Positions 33,201 through 42,601 of a stretch of 64,000 nt of DNA are shown one piece after another (the stretch's first letter is position 1; each line of letters opens with the position of its first letter). The notes beneath the pieces were generated by a model. The model made no database searches and was not told the origin of the DNA. It saw nothing but the letters and a program-made list of their open reading frames with translations. The translations under genes were made by a program, and so were the position numbers. The stretch comes from JADJSS01 sp964490845 (GTDB taxonomy: Bacteria; Bacteroidota; Bacteroidia; Chitinophagales; JADIYW01). The DNA lies in NCBI GenBank assembly GCA_964490845.1, contig CAZBED010000002.1:248001-312000 (forward strand), given 5' to 3'.

Positions 33201-35080
33201 TGAAGAGCAGCAGACCATATAGCAGCATCAATAACAGCTATCCTTTAATCAAAGCTGTCTTTTTTGCATTTCTGTTAATGCTGGTTTCAGGGACGATATT
33301 CGCTCAAAAATTTACCGCCATTGCCAATACAAGAGAAGTCCCGCTCAATTATACGTTTGATATCACTTACTCCGTAGAGAACGGAGATATGCAGAAGTTT
33401 ATTCCGCCGCGTTTTGACGGATTTGAAGCGTACGGCCCGGCTCAGAGTACCAATGTTTCCATCATCAACGGAAAGATGTCCAAGTCGGTATCCTATACGT
33501 ATACGTTGCAGCCGAAACGTCAGGGTGAGTTTTCTATTCCGTCGGCAACGGCTATCATTAACGGAAGTGAGATGAAGTCCAATCCGGTGAATATTGTAGT
33601 GACGGCCCCTGCAAAACAGTCGCAGCAATCACAGCAGTATCAGGATCCGTTTGACGCGTTCAGACGTCAGTCTCAGCCGCAGCGACGTCAAAGCAGTGAC
33701 GAGGATATTCGCAAAGAGGTGGAGAAAAATATTTTTGTCCGTGTCATTCCGTCTAAAACACAACTGTATCAGGGAGATCAATTGAGCCTTTCCTATAAGC
33801 TTTATTTTCGTATTCAATATCAAACATTACAGGCAACTAAAAATCCGAGCTACAACGGATTTCTAAGTGAGGAGTTTAAACTGCCGGAGCCTGACAGAAA
33901 TGAACAGCCTCCTATAGAAGTGTATGGCGGCAAGAAGTATTACGTTCAGGAATTTAAACGCGTATCCCTTTTTCCCACCAAATCAGGAAAGATTGCCATA
34001 GACCCGATTGAACTTCAGGGAACGGTTTTGCTGGAAGTACCCGACCCGTTCTTCGGTGGATTTTTTACTACGCTGGAGCCATATGATTATGAATTTAAGA
34101 GCAATTCGATTGATTTAGATATCAAACCATTACCTGAAAAAAATAAACCGGCAACGTTCAGTGGTGCTGTCGGAAAATTTTCGTTTTCCGCCGCTTATGA
34201 TAAGACTAAGGTCAAAGTGGGGGATGAGATAAAATTAAAAATTGCCTATAACGGTACCGGTAACCTGAAGTTGATTACCGCCCCGAAGCTGACGTTTCCG
34301 GAGGAGTTTGAAGCCTTTGAGCCGAAAGCAAAAGATGACTACAGCAACAATGGAAGCGTGGTCACCGGATCTAAATCATTTGAATATATTTTGATTCCGC
34401 AGGATGGCGGCAAGTTTAAACTGCCATCGTATGAGTTTGCGTATTTTGATGTAGAAAGAGGAGACTACGTAAAATTCAAATTACCGGAAACAGAAATAGA
34501 TGTGGAAGGCAAGGCAAAAATCAGTCAGAATGTAATTGATTTTTTTAAGCGGGAAAAAGAGGATAAACCCAAGAGCATATACGGCATCAAGACGGCTTTT
34601 GTGCAAACATCGGAATTTGCCGGCAGCAATCCCTTTTGGATGCTTACCGTTTCTCCGCTAGTATTGTTGCTGATAGGATTCGTTTTCCGAAAACGGGATT
34701 ACACTGAAAGTGAGTTGCTATCACTGAGAAGAAAGAAAGCCAATAAGATTGCACTTAAAAGAATGACAAAAGCTAAGAAGCTGCTTCAACAAAACAATGA
34801 AGAAGGTTTCTATAATGAGGTTATCCGTGCATTGTGGGAGTATTTATCCGATAAGCTGGCCATACCGCAAAGCGAACTTTCCAAGGACAATATTGCTGAA
34901 AAATTGAGTTTCAGGAATGTAACAACAGACAAGATTACCGCATTAAGTAACACATTGGATACCTGTGAGCAATCCTTGTTCTCACCGGTTGGCCAGCAAG
35001 ATGCCATGCAGGAAACTTATACCCAATCGGTGGAACTGATAGTGGATATTGAGGAACAATTAAGAAATAAGAAGGCTTGA
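33200..35080 (+). CDS. batD: Oxygen-tolerance protein BatD
   Basis: A 626-residue protein of the BatD (oxygen tolerance) family. Seen: a signal peptide (FFAFLLMLVSGTIFAQKF), a large beta-rich periplasmic region (EVPLNYTFDITYSVENGDM, YTYTLQPKRQGEFSIPSATA, FKLPSYEFAYFDVERGDYVK), one membrane helix (FWMLTVSPLVLLLIGFVF) and a cytoplasmic helical tail (LWEYLSDKLAIPQSELSKD). In Bacteroides the family is part of the aerotolerance apparatus. The ATG at 33200 shares its A with the batC stop, and the TGA overlaps the next start, so expression is translationally coupled on both sides. Confidence 0.93.
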   Translation: MKSSRPYSSINNSYPLIKAVFFAFLLMLVSGTIFAQKFTAIANTREVPLNYTFDITYSVENGDMQKFIPPRFDGFEAYGPAQSTNVSIINGKMSKSVSYTYTLQPKRQGEFSIPSATAIINGSEMKSNPVNIVVTAPAKQSQQSQQYQDPFDAFRRQSQPQRRQSSDEDIRKEVEKNIFVRVIPSKTQLYQGDQLSLSYKLYFRIQYQTLQATKNPSYNGFLSEEFKLPEPDRNEQPPIEVYGGKKYYVQEFKRVSLFPTKSGKIAIDPIELQGTVLLEVPDPFFGGFFTTLEPYDYEFKSNSIDLDIKPLPEKNKPATFSGAVGKFSFSAAYDKTKVKVGDEIKLKIAYNGTGNLKLITAPKLTFPEEFEAFEPKAKDDYSNNGSVVTGSKSFEYILIPQDGGKFKLPSYEFAYFDVERGDYVKFKLPETEIDVEGKAKISQNVIDFFKREKEDKPKSIYGIKTAFVQTSEFAGSNPFWMLTVSPLVLLLIGFVFRKRDYTESELLSLRRKKANKIALKRMTKAKKLLQQNNEEGFYNEVIRALWEYLSDKLAIPQSELSKDNIAEKLSFRNVTTDKITALSNTLDTCEQSLFSPVGQQDAMQETYTQSVELIVDIEEQLRNKKA

Positions 35081-35844
35081 GAACGATTTGCGTAAATAGG
35101 ATAATCTGGTTGGTGTGCTTGAGCATACCCTTCCTGTCAACCGCTCTGCTGAAAGCGGAGGATGCGAAGAGTTTATTCAGCGCTGCCAATAAATATTACC
35201 GGAATAAACAGTATGATGAGGCGGAAAAAATGTATCTGCTGGTATTGAAACAGGATAAAAAAAATGTGCACGCCTTATACAATCTGGGAAACACATATTA
35301 CCATCTAAAACAATATCCGGATGCAGTGCTGTATTATGAGCGGGCAAAAAAGTGGTTGCCGGACGATAAGGCCATTAATCAAAACATACAGCTGACCAAT
35401 AACAAGCTATTTTCTAAGATTGAATTCAGTAAGGAGTTTTTTGTAACGAAATGGGTGAAAGGCAGTGTGTATGAAAAATCAGCATCCAGTTGGAGTATAT
35501 GGATGCTCATCTGTTTATGGACGGGGGTGCTGTTTCTGTGCCTTTATTTTTATTCCACCAACACTCGTTACTTACGGATGGGTATTTTTATATTGGGGAT
35601 AAGTATCCTGTTGGCTTTCTATACCCGCCTGGCCTATAATAGAGAGCAGAAAAAAGAATTCGCTGTTGTGATGAAGCAAAATGCATTCATAAAGAAAGCG
35701 CCGGTGGAAAGCATGAACGAAGCAGACTCCATTCGCCCGGGCATAAAAGTACAAATTATAGATACCGATAAAAACTGGTTTAAGATTAAACAACCTAACG
35801 GCAAAGAAGGCTGGATAGACAACAAAAGTATTGAGCTGATTTAA
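35077..35844 (+). CDS. batE: TPR and SH3-domain protein BatE (TTG start)
   Basis: A 255-residue protein: signal peptide (IIWLVCLSIPFLSTALLKA), two or three TPR units (SLFSAANKYYRNKQYDEAE, ALYNLGNTYYHLKQYPDAV), two membrane helices (SIWMLICLWTGVLFLCLYFY and LRMGIFILGISILLAFY) and a C-terminal SH3-like domain (IRPGIKVQIIDTDKNWFKIK, GWIDNKSIELI). This layout is BatE. No ATG exists before the TPRs; the TTG at 35077 overlaps the batD stop (TTGA) and would give the whole signal peptide, so a coupled non-ATG start is proposed. The stop overlaps the converging gene by four bases. Confidence 0.88.
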   Translation: MRTICVNRIIWLVCLSIPFLSTALLKAEDAKSLFSAANKYYRNKQYDEAEKMYLLVLKQDKKNVHALYNLGNTYYHLKQYPDAVLYYERAKKWLPDDKAINQNIQLTNNKLFSKIEFSKEFFVTKWVKGSVYEKSASSWSIWMLICLWTGVLFLCLYFYSTNTRYLRMGIFILGISILLAFYTRLAYNREQKKEFAVVMKQNAFIKKAPVESMNEADSIRPGIKVQIIDTDKNWFKIKQPNGKEGWIDNKSIELI

Positions 35845-36518
35845 AAGGTAATGCCCAGTGTGATGGGAACATAATGCTTGATGCTGATTTCAGGAGTATT
35901 CGAGAATATCTGTACGTTGCTGCCGGTTCCGTCCGTTACATCTATCTTGCGCTGCAAATGCTGTAAACGATAGCCTACCCCGAAATGAATTGCTATTCTT
36001 TTTACCGGCGGAATATACCTGCCTCCAATCATAAACTCGCCGAAGGCACCGGAATATGTCCCGCGATTCATGGCGGAATTGATATATGAATCAATATACA
36101 CTGCGCCGCCTACCCGTTCAGAGAAGAACATATTAAAATTTCCTTCGAGAATGTATTCCCGGAATTCAGCAAAGAACGGAAATGTGAAAAAATACGAACG
36201 AACACCCGAAGGGCTGTTAGGACGGAAGTCCAGGCCTAAGCCCGCACCGATGAAAAGTTTTGGATTAATCAGTGCGCCGTGTACAGTACGAAACATGACG
36301 CTGGGTTTGTCTGTTCCCAGGTTTGTTTTCACCGTACCGGAAGGCAGCTTCAACAGTTTGGTACCGGCCACGCTGATTGCCACTCCCACTTCATTGACAG
36401 ATGAATACCGGGTGGTACGGATGTTCTTAATGGAGTCCAGGTTCAATACAATATCTTCCTGTGCATGCAGCGATGAAAAAAAGAGCATGCATATTCCGGC
36501 TAATAGTATCCTGTTCAT
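35841..36518 (-). CDS. Outer-membrane beta-barrel-like protein, hypothetical
   Basis: A 225-residue protein with a signal peptide (MNRILLAGICMLFFSSLHAQ) and a beta-rich mature part with regular aromatic/glycine strands (FIGAGLGLDFRP, IAIHFGVGYRLQHLQRK, IKHYVPITLGITF) that suggests an outer-membrane barrel. I do not recognise a family. It is transcribed toward the bat operon, sharing four bases with the batE stop, and has its own promoter candidate at 36547-36554. Confidence 0.7.
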   Translation of the reverse strand: MNRILLAGICMLFFSSLHAQEDIVLNLDSIKNIRTTRYSSVNEVGVAISVAGTKLLKLPSGTVKTNLGTDKPSVMFRTVHGALINPKLFIGAGLGLDFRPNSPSGVRSYFFTFPFFAEFREYILEGNFNMFFSERVGGAVYIDSYINSAMNRGTYSGAFGEFMIGGRYIPPVKRIAIHFGVGYRLQHLQRKIDVTDGTGSNVQIFSNTPEISIKHYVPITLGITF

Positions 36519-36546
36519 AGGATGAATTTAGTGCAGGTGAAAATTA

Positions 36547-36554
36547 CAAAATTA
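36547..36554 (-). promoter_or_regulatory. Candidate -7 promoter element
   Basis: On the minus strand TAATTTTG, exact TAnnTTTG, 28 bases upstream of the ATG at 36518. Confidence 0.45.
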
Positions 36555-36635
36555 ATGGGTGGTTTTACGATTATTGCAGGATTGTATTTCATTTTTTTAG
36601 AATAAATAACATCAATAAAATACCTATTTTTATTC

Positions 36636-38108
36636 ATGCGAAAAAACTTCGTATTGCTATTGGTTTTCCTGCTGACAACACTCCTTTCTGTTGCACAGTC
36701 TTTTGAATATAGTTCAGATTGCAGGAAAGGATATCAGGCCATCTTTAAATTAAAACTCAAAGAAGGACAGGACTGGCTCGAAAAGGAGAAGGCAGCCAAT
36801 CCCAAGAACCTGCTGCCGTATTTTATGGAAAACTATATCGATTTTCTGAAATTATATGTCAATGACAACGAAAAACTGTTCCAGTCCATTGAACCAAAAA
36901 TAAAAATGCGCCTCGATAAATTGCAGGATGGAAATCAGCAGTCACCATATTATCTCTACACACAGGCGGACATACATCTCCAGTGGGCATTTTGCAAAAT
37001 TAAGTTCGGAGAATATGTGAGTGCGGTATTTGAAGTTAAGAAGGCATATTCCATGCTGCAAACCAATCAGAAAAAATTCCCCGATTTCAAACCGAATGTA
37101 AAAAGCCTTGGATTGCTGCATACGCTGTTTGGCGCAGTACCCGATAAATATAAGTTCGGCGCACGGCTGCTGGGATTGAAAGGATCCATTGAACAGGGAT
37201 TGAAAGAATTGAACAGTGTGCTTGAAGATGATCATTTTCAGTTTAAGGAAGAAACTATCATCATGTATACCTTGCTGATGCTGCACCTTCAGAAAAATGA
37301 GGCAGGAGCCTGGGGTATGATAGAAAAAGCCGATATTCCGCTGGGGGATAACTTGCTGAATCATTTCGTTGCAGCAACGGTAGCGTCCCATACCGGCAAG
37401 AATGATAAGGTCATCGCCATCCTGGCTGCCAAACCAAATTCTGCGGAATATTATCCGTTTCCTTTTTTAGATTTTCTGCTGGGTGACGCCAGGCTGAATA
37501 AGCTGGAGGGTGATGCCGACGACTACATCAAAAAATTTATCGCGCACAACAAAGGCCGTTCCTATCAAAAGGAGGCATATCGCAAACTGGCCTGGTATTA
37601 TCTGATACAGGATAATCCGGTGTTGTATAAAAAATATATGCAGCAGTTGCTTGCAGTGCCTTATGCACCTACCGATGAAGATAAGTCTGCACAGAAAGAG
37701 GCACAGCGCGGCTTAGTCCCCAACAGGGATTTGCTAAAAGCCAGGGTGTTGTGTGATGGTGCTTATTATGAAAAGGCGCTCGAAATAATGTCCCAGGTAA
37801 AGGTGGATAAGCTGACACGGTCGCGCGACCAAATAGAATATTATTACCGCATTGCCAGAATTTGTCACGAAATGGGAAATCTGAATGAGGCTATTAAATT
37901 TTATAGTGTGACCATTCAGAAGGGGGAGGCGTTCACCTATTATTATGCCGCCAATGCCAGCCTTAAACTGGCATCCATCTATGAGCAGCAGCAGAAAAAA
38001 ACCGATGCGCAAAAGTATTATCAGAAAGCGATTGACCTTGAAAAAGATGAATACCACAACAGTATTGAAGCCGAAGCCAAAGCCGGAATAAATCGGCTGG
38101 GAAAATAA
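36636..38108 (+). CDS. Secreted tetratricopeptide-repeat protein
   Basis: A 490-residue protein with a signal peptide (MRKNFVLLLVFLLTTLLSVA, cleavage near AQS) and helical repeats throughout. Clear TPR-like units appear in the C-terminal third (YYYRIARICHEMGNLNEAIK, ASLKLASIYEQQQKKTDAQK, YYQKAIDLEKDEY). The middle part contains LGLLHTLFGAVPDKYKFGAR and is less regular. It is likely a periplasmic scaffold protein; no specific function is evident. A near-consensus -7 (TATTTTTA, 36625-36632) lies four bases before the ATG. Confidence 0.8.
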   Translation: MRKNFVLLLVFLLTTLLSVAQSFEYSSDCRKGYQAIFKLKLKEGQDWLEKEKAANPKNLLPYFMENYIDFLKLYVNDNEKLFQSIEPKIKMRLDKLQDGNQQSPYYLYTQADIHLQWAFCKIKFGEYVSAVFEVKKAYSMLQTNQKKFPDFKPNVKSLGLLHTLFGAVPDKYKFGARLLGLKGSIEQGLKELNSVLEDDHFQFKEETIIMYTLLMLHLQKNEAGAWGMIEKADIPLGDNLLNHFVAATVASHTGKNDKVIAILAAKPNSAEYYPFPFLDFLLGDARLNKLEGDADDYIKKFIAHNKGRSYQKEAYRKLAWYYLIQDNPVLYKKYMQQLLAVPYAPTDEDKSAQKEAQRGLVPNRDLLKARVLCDGAYYEKALEIMSQVKVDKLTRSRDQIEYYYRIARICHEMGNLNEAIKFYSVTIQKGEAFTYYYAANASLKLASIYEQQQKKTDAQKYYQKAIDLEKDEYHNSIEAEAKAGINRLGK

Positions 38109-38248
38109 ACCTTTTTTCTTTCATCATCCGTAAATTGTTATTGCTGGATGCTGATAATAAGGACAGGGTTTTTGAAGAAACGATACTGGCATTTATTTTG
38201 ATACTAAACAATCAGCAGGCTATATTGCATAGAAACAGTAAGCCTTGT

Positions 38249-38279
38249 TTTGGATTTTATAACTTTATTGCTACATTTA
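38249..38279 (+). promoter_or_regulatory. Possible promoter of the chalcone-isomerase-like gene
   Basis: TTTG at 38249-38252 and TACATTTA at 38272-38279 with a 19-base spacer; the -7 differs from TAnnTTTG only in the last base. It ends 21 bases before the ATG at 38301. Confidence 0.35.
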
Positions 38280-38300
38280 ATACACTAAAAACGGAATACC

Positions 38301-38867
38301 ATGAAAAAGATTCTTTTTGTACTGTCCATGACTTTCCTGTTCGCTCTGGAAAGCTGGGCGCAACTGACTATAAACAATGTTACCTTGCCGGCCAAGCTTA
38401 AAACAGCCACAGGGGAATTAGCCCTTAACGGCGGCGGGGTAAGGAAAAAGGCTTTCTTCAAAGTATATGTGATGGGGCTTTACCTCAATGAAAAGAGCAA
38501 GGATGCTGCAACCATCCTGAAAAGCAATGAAGAAATGGCGGCGCGCTTACAAATTACTTCCGGTGTGGTCAGCAGCAGCAATATGTCTTCCGCTATCAAA
38601 GAAGGATTTGAAAAATCACTGAAAGGAAATGTCGCACCTCTGCAAAGCAAGATTGATGCATTCATCGGTATATTTTCCAAGGATGAAATCAAGGAAGGTG
38701 ATGTATTTATATTGGATTATGTTCCCGGGGTAGGCGTCAAATCCTTTAAAAACGGAAAACTTTTGTCTACGGTAGAAGGAGAGGATTTCAGAAAAGCCCT
38801 ATTCGGAATCTGGCTGGGTGAAGATCCTGTTGATGCAGGCCTGAAGGCTGGGATATTGGGTAACTAA
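38301..38867 (+). CDS. Secreted chalcone-isomerase-like protein
   Basis: A 188-residue protein with a signal peptide (KKILFVLSMTFLFALESWAQ) and the chalcone-isomerase-like fold pattern: GVTLP-like INNVTLPAKLK, LNGGGVRKKAFFKVYVMGLYL, and the C-terminal EDFRKALFGIWLGEDPVDAG. Bacterial members of this family are not true chalcone isomerases; several are thought to bind fatty acids or other hydrophobic ligands, with unknown roles. It appears to be monocistronic. Confidence 0.85.
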   Translation: MKKILFVLSMTFLFALESWAQLTINNVTLPAKLKTATGELALNGGGVRKKAFFKVYVMGLYLNEKSKDAATILKSNEEMAARLQITSGVVSSSNMSSAIKEGFEKSLKGNVAPLQSKIDAFIGIFSKDEIKEGDVFILDYVPGVGVKSFKNGKLLSTVEGEDFRKALFGIWLGEDPVDAGLKAGILGN

Positions 38868-38891
38868 TCACATTCGAATTAGAGGTTACTT

Positions 38892-38940
38892 CCTGTCTGC
38901 CCTGTCTGCCCTGTCTGCCGACAGGCAGGCGACAGGCAGG
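38892..38940. repeat. Short tandem and inverted repeat (CCTGTCTGC x3, CGACAGGCAGG x2)
   Basis: Three tandem copies of CCTGTCTGC (38892-38918) are followed by two copies of CGACAGGCAGG (38919-38940). Each CCTGTCTG can pair with CAGGCAGG with one G-T wobble, so the whole can fold into a GC-rich hairpin. It lies between the chalcone-isomerase-like gene and the convergent helicase gene. It looks like a dispersed intergenic repeat, possibly working as a terminator. Confidence 0.8.
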
Positions 38941-39011
38941 TACTTCTTTAGCAAGGACGGCACGGATGCCAGGACATCATTGGGCTATAAGCAGTCTCAA
39001 AGAAAACGATG

Positions 39012-41327
39012 TTATTCCACAATCTGCAATTTCGCGAATTTCAGCATGATTTTTTTATTACCTACACCTTCAAAAAAGATGGTAGCGATTTTATTTTCGC
39101 CGTTACCTTCCACACTCACCACTTTACCCGCATTGAATTTCTCGTGCACCACATGCATGCCGGCTTGCAGTTGCTGTAAGTCTGTGGTGATGGAGGCGGT
39201 ATGTCCCGCCGCCGTTTTAATTTTAGTCAGGTGTTTAGGCGGTTCGTATTTCGGAGCAGGCTCTTCTTTTTTCTGGTATTGTTTGCTCAGGTACCATTTG
39301 CTGTTGCTGTCATTGTCGAACAGAGGTTTCTGTTCTGTTTTGGGTTTTTCTTTCTGTCCAAAAAACAGTTTATTCTCTTCAGCGATTTCATCGATGAAAC
39401 GGCTGGGGTCGCAGTAGTTCAGCTGTCCGAATTTATAACGCGTCAATGCGTATGATAATGTCAGGAAACGTTTGGAACGCGTGACCGCCACATAAAAAAG
39501 GCGGCGTTCTTCCTCTAAATCTTCGCGGGTATTCATTGACATGACGGACGGAAAAAGATTTTCCTCCAGGCCCACAATAAACACACTCGTAAATTCCAGT
39601 CCTTTTGCAGCGTGAATGGTCATCAGTTTTACCCTGTCCTTATTTATATCTTTGTCATCATCCATATCCGTCAGCAGGGATATCTGCTGCAAGTAAGCCG
39701 CCAGATCATTTTCCGGCCTCACTTCGTCTTCTTCGTATTCCGGTTTTTCTTCCACCGTATATTCCTTGATACCGTTGAGCAACTCCTGTATGTTTTCATA
39801 GCGGGAAATGCCTTCAGCAGTTTTGTCTTTAAACAATTCCTGCACGATGCCTGTCTGTTTACCGATATACTCCGCAATTTCATACGCATTTTTATTCGGA
39901 AGCATAGCGCGGAAACTCTTAATCATGATGCTGAAATCTCGGATGGCCTGTTTCGCACGTCCCTGCATATCCTGTATGATTTCCGGTTTTTCCACCACAT
40001 GCCACAACGGTAAATCGTGTTCATTGGCGGTCACAATAAGGCGGTCTATGCTCGTGTTGCCGATGCCGCGTACCGGATAATTGATAATGCGTTTCAGGGC
40101 CTCTTCGTCGTTCGGGTTCACCGTCACACGCAGATAGGCAATAAAGTCTTTCACTTCCTTGCGCTGGTAGAACGACAGGCCTCCGTAAATTTTATAGGGA
40201 ATATTCAGCCGACGGAGCGCTTCCTCAAACGAACGCGACTGTGCATTGGTTCTGTAGAGGATGGCAAACTCGGCATGCAGCAGGTGATGGCGCATCTTCT
40301 GGTCAAAAATGGAGTCGGCTACGATGCGCGCTTCATCGGTGTCGCTCGCGGTTTTAAATACTTTAATCTTTTCGCCTCCTTTCTGATCGGTCCAGATTTT
40401 TTTTGGCAGCTGTGCTTTATTGTGTTTGATGATAGCATTTGCCGCACTGACGATATGTTCGGTGGAGCGGTAATTTTGTTCCAGTTTGAACACTTTCAAA
40501 TCCGGATAATCACGTTCAAAATTCAGAATGTTTTCGATGGTGGCGCCGCGAAAGGCATAGATACTTTGTGCATCATCGCCCACTACGCATACATTCTCAT
40601 GCTGCGCGGCAAATAACTTCACGATTTCGTACTGTGCGTTGTTGGTGTCCTGAAATTCATCGATGAGGACATGTGTAAACCGCTTCTGATATTTGTACAA
40701 TACATCCGGAAATTTTGTAAGCAGCTCATATGTTTTCAGCAGCAAATCATCAAAGTCCATCGCACCCGCCTTGAAGCAGCGGTCCTGATATTTGGCATAC
40801 AGCTCTGCTATCTTCGGACGGCCGCTGCTTTCATCGTCCGATACGAGGTCGATATTTGAGGCATATTTCCCGGCATCTATCAGGGCATTTTTTGCGCCCG
40901 AGATACGGTAATAAACAGTAGCTGGTTTATAGAGTTTGTCGTTCAGCCCTTCTTCCTTGATGATGGATTTCAGTAAACTTTTCGCGTCATCCGGGTCGTA
41001 GATGGTAAAATTGTTGGGATAACCCAGCCGGTGCGCTTCTGCGCGCAGGATGCGCGCGAATACCGAGTGGAAGGTGCCCATATACAGGTTCTTCGCTTCG
41101 CTGCCCACGATGTGCGCGATGCGCTCGCGCATTTCGGCGGCGGCCTTGTTAGTGAAGGTGAGCGCCATGATGCGGAACGGGTCTATATCATTTTTGATGA
41201 GGTAGGCAATGCGGAAGGTCAGTACGCGCGTTTTGCCGGAGCCGGGACCGGCAATGATCATTACCGGACCATGTATGGTGGTGACGGCATTGAACTGGGA
41301 TTCGTTTAATTCGGATAACTCGCGCAT
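39012..41327 (-). CDS. UvrD/PcrA-type ATP-dependent 3'-5' DNA helicase
   Basis: A superfamily 1A helicase of 771 residues acting in nucleotide-excision and mismatch repair or replication-fork maintenance. All motifs are visible: Walker A IIAGPGSGKTRVL, Ia ALTFTNKAAAEMRERI, II VLIDEFQDTN, III VVGDDAQSIYAFRGA, IV LEQNYRST, V TIHAAKGLEF, VI FYVAVTRSKR. The C-terminal segment (about 690-771) forms a Tudor-like tail (HVVHEKFNAGKVVSVEG) as in PcrA/UvrD. The frame is open to 41336, but that first codon is a TTG inside a -7 promoter element; the ATG at 41327 (MRELSELNESQFNAV) is the better start. Confidence 0.95.
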   Translation of the reverse strand: MRELSELNESQFNAVTTIHGPVMIIAGPGSGKTRVLTFRIAYLIKNDIDPFRIMALTFTNKAAAEMRERIAHIVGSEAKNLYMGTFHSVFARILRAEAHRLGYPNNFTIYDPDDAKSLLKSIIKEEGLNDKLYKPATVYYRISGAKNALIDAGKYASNIDLVSDDESSGRPKIAELYAKYQDRCFKAGAMDFDDLLLKTYELLTKFPDVLYKYQKRFTHVLIDEFQDTNNAQYEIVKLFAAQHENVCVVGDDAQSIYAFRGATIENILNFERDYPDLKVFKLEQNYRSTEHIVSAANAIIKHNKAQLPKKIWTDQKGGEKIKVFKTASDTDEARIVADSIFDQKMRHHLLHAEFAILYRTNAQSRSFEEALRRLNIPYKIYGGLSFYQRKEVKDFIAYLRVTVNPNDEEALKRIINYPVRGIGNTSIDRLIVTANEHDLPLWHVVEKPEIIQDMQGRAKQAIRDFSIMIKSFRAMLPNKNAYEIAEYIGKQTGIVQELFKDKTAEGISRYENIQELLNGIKEYTVEEKPEYEEDEVRPENDLAAYLQQISLLTDMDDDKDINKDRVKLMTIHAAKGLEFTSVFIVGLEENLFPSVMSMNTREDLEEERRLFYVAVTRSKRFLTLSYALTRYKFGQLNYCDPSRFIDEIAEENKLFFGQKEKPKTEQKPLFDNDSNSKWYLSKQYQKKEEPAPKYEPPKHLTKIKTAAGHTASITTDLQQLQAGMHVVHEKFNAGKVVSVEGNGENKIATIFFEGVGNKKIMLKFAKLQIVE

Positions 41328-41333
41328 GCGCTG

Positions 41334-41341
41334 CAAAGATA
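41334..41341 (-). promoter_or_regulatory. Candidate -7 promoter of the UvrD/PcrA gene
   Basis: Minus strand TATCTTTG, exact TAnnTTTG, ends six bases before the ATG at 41327, so the transcript would have almost no leader. It covers the alternative TTG start at 41336. Confidence 0.5.
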
Positions 41342-41526
41342 GGTTTTAGGGCAGGATTTATGGAGGGAAGTTATCGACAAAAACCTTCCAGCGTGATTTG
41401 AAAACTTTTTATTAGAAATCAAATTGTTATGATAAACAATGAAATCTTTATGAGGTAAGAATTTTTCCGGTAAAGTAACTTTTTACTCTTCGAAAGAAAT
41501 AAAAAAATTCTCAAATTCAATCTTTT

Positions 41527-42579
41527 TCATTTAGCCAAATCCAATAGCCGGCTCATATCTTTGAAATCAACTTGTTTGGCGAAACGGAAATGATATCCGT
41601 AATCACTATTGTCTAAAGTAGGAGTAAATTCCTGTATAAGCGCATCCTGCAATGTGTGGATGGTGATGAGTTGCACCGCATTTCTGGGTAATGTCTTATC
41701 AAAATAATCAGGATTTAAGCGCATCCATTGCCTGTCTGTGGGATGTGTGGTAGCCAGAATCATAGAGTAATTAGTCTGTGCACCTACATAAGCAGGCATA
41801 TCAAGTTCTTCGGTGGTAAAGACGGCATAATCTCTCTTGGCAAAATCCAGGGCATAGGTGTTCCCGTCTTTGATTGCCTGTTCTTTCCAATAGTTAAGTT
41901 CTAATTCAAAATACTCGCGGATAGTCAGCGGAAGCCAACAGGGCTTATCGGGATTGGAGATGATGATAGTGCCATTCTTATAGGCGACAACGCCCGGTGC
42001 ATAAGTTTTGCAGGCAACCAATGATTCAAAAATCCTGATGGTTGCATTTCCTTTTTTATAGGTATTAAATCCTCCTGTCGTAGAATTTAAATCATTCAGT
42101 AAAACATCCAGATGTGAAACTTCAATACAGTTCTTATGTACTTTTGCCGTACTGGTGTTTTTATAAAGCGGGCAGAACTGCAGGATAATTTCCCCCTGAG
42201 GAGGCAGTTGTTTCCATAAACCGGGATTCTTCCGGAACTCATACATATCCGTCCATATGCTGCCTTTAATGGTGGGCTCGAAACCAATCGGTTCTTTGGT
42301 AAGCGGGTTTTGATGTAAAAATTCAACTACATCACCAATTTTTTTCTTAAAGGCAGCTAATTGAACCGAAGTGAGTTCATAATTCGCTTCTGCCCGGTAG
42401 CCACCTTTACCGCTTTCCGTGTAATACTGATAATCCCATTTGCCTGCCTGATCGATTGCGGGAACATTATTTTGAGCCATACATAAACCATACATGCCGA
42501 TTCCAAATATCAAACACACACACATTTTAATGATACTATGTAAAGAAGAAGATACCATGTAATTTATCCGGAAATACAT
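41527..42579 (-). CDS. Unrecognised secreted protein
   Basis: A 350-residue protein. Seen: an N-terminal hydrophobic segment (MCVCLIFGIGMYGLCMAQ) preceded by two further in-frame ATGs (42579 and 42558), so export is likely, with cleavage near AQNN. The mature part has scattered features (GKWDYQYYTESGKGGYRAEA, GGYRAEANYELTSVQLAAF, FCPLYKNTSTAK, LEVSHLD-like CIEVSHLDVLL) but no motif I recognise. The start at 42579 is kept as the longest; 42558 is as likely. It lies 22 bases from the OmpA gene upstream on the same strand and may share its transcript. Confidence 0.65.
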   Translation of the reverse strand: MYFRINYMVSSSLHSIIKMCVCLIFGIGMYGLCMAQNNVPAIDQAGKWDYQYYTESGKGGYRAEANYELTSVQLAAFKKKIGDVVEFLHQNPLTKEPIGFEPTIKGSIWTDMYEFRKNPGLWKQLPPQGEIILQFCPLYKNTSTAKVHKNCIEVSHLDVLLNDLNSTTGGFNTYKKGNATIRIFESLVACKTYAPGVVAYKNGTIIISNPDKPCWLPLTIREYFELELNYWKEQAIKDGNTYALDFAKRDYAVFTTEELDMPAYVGAQTNYSMILATTHPTDRQWMRLNPDYFDKTLPRNAVQLITIHTLQDALIQEFTPTLDNSDYGYHFRFAKQVDFKDMSRLLDLAK

Positions 42580-42601
42580 AACAGTTTTGTTAAGTATAGC
42601 C

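Noticed and set aside
38892..38940. Possible CRISPR-like array
   Set aside because: The repeat units are 9-11 bases and lack spacers; no cas genes are nearby. It is a simple tandem/inverted repeat.
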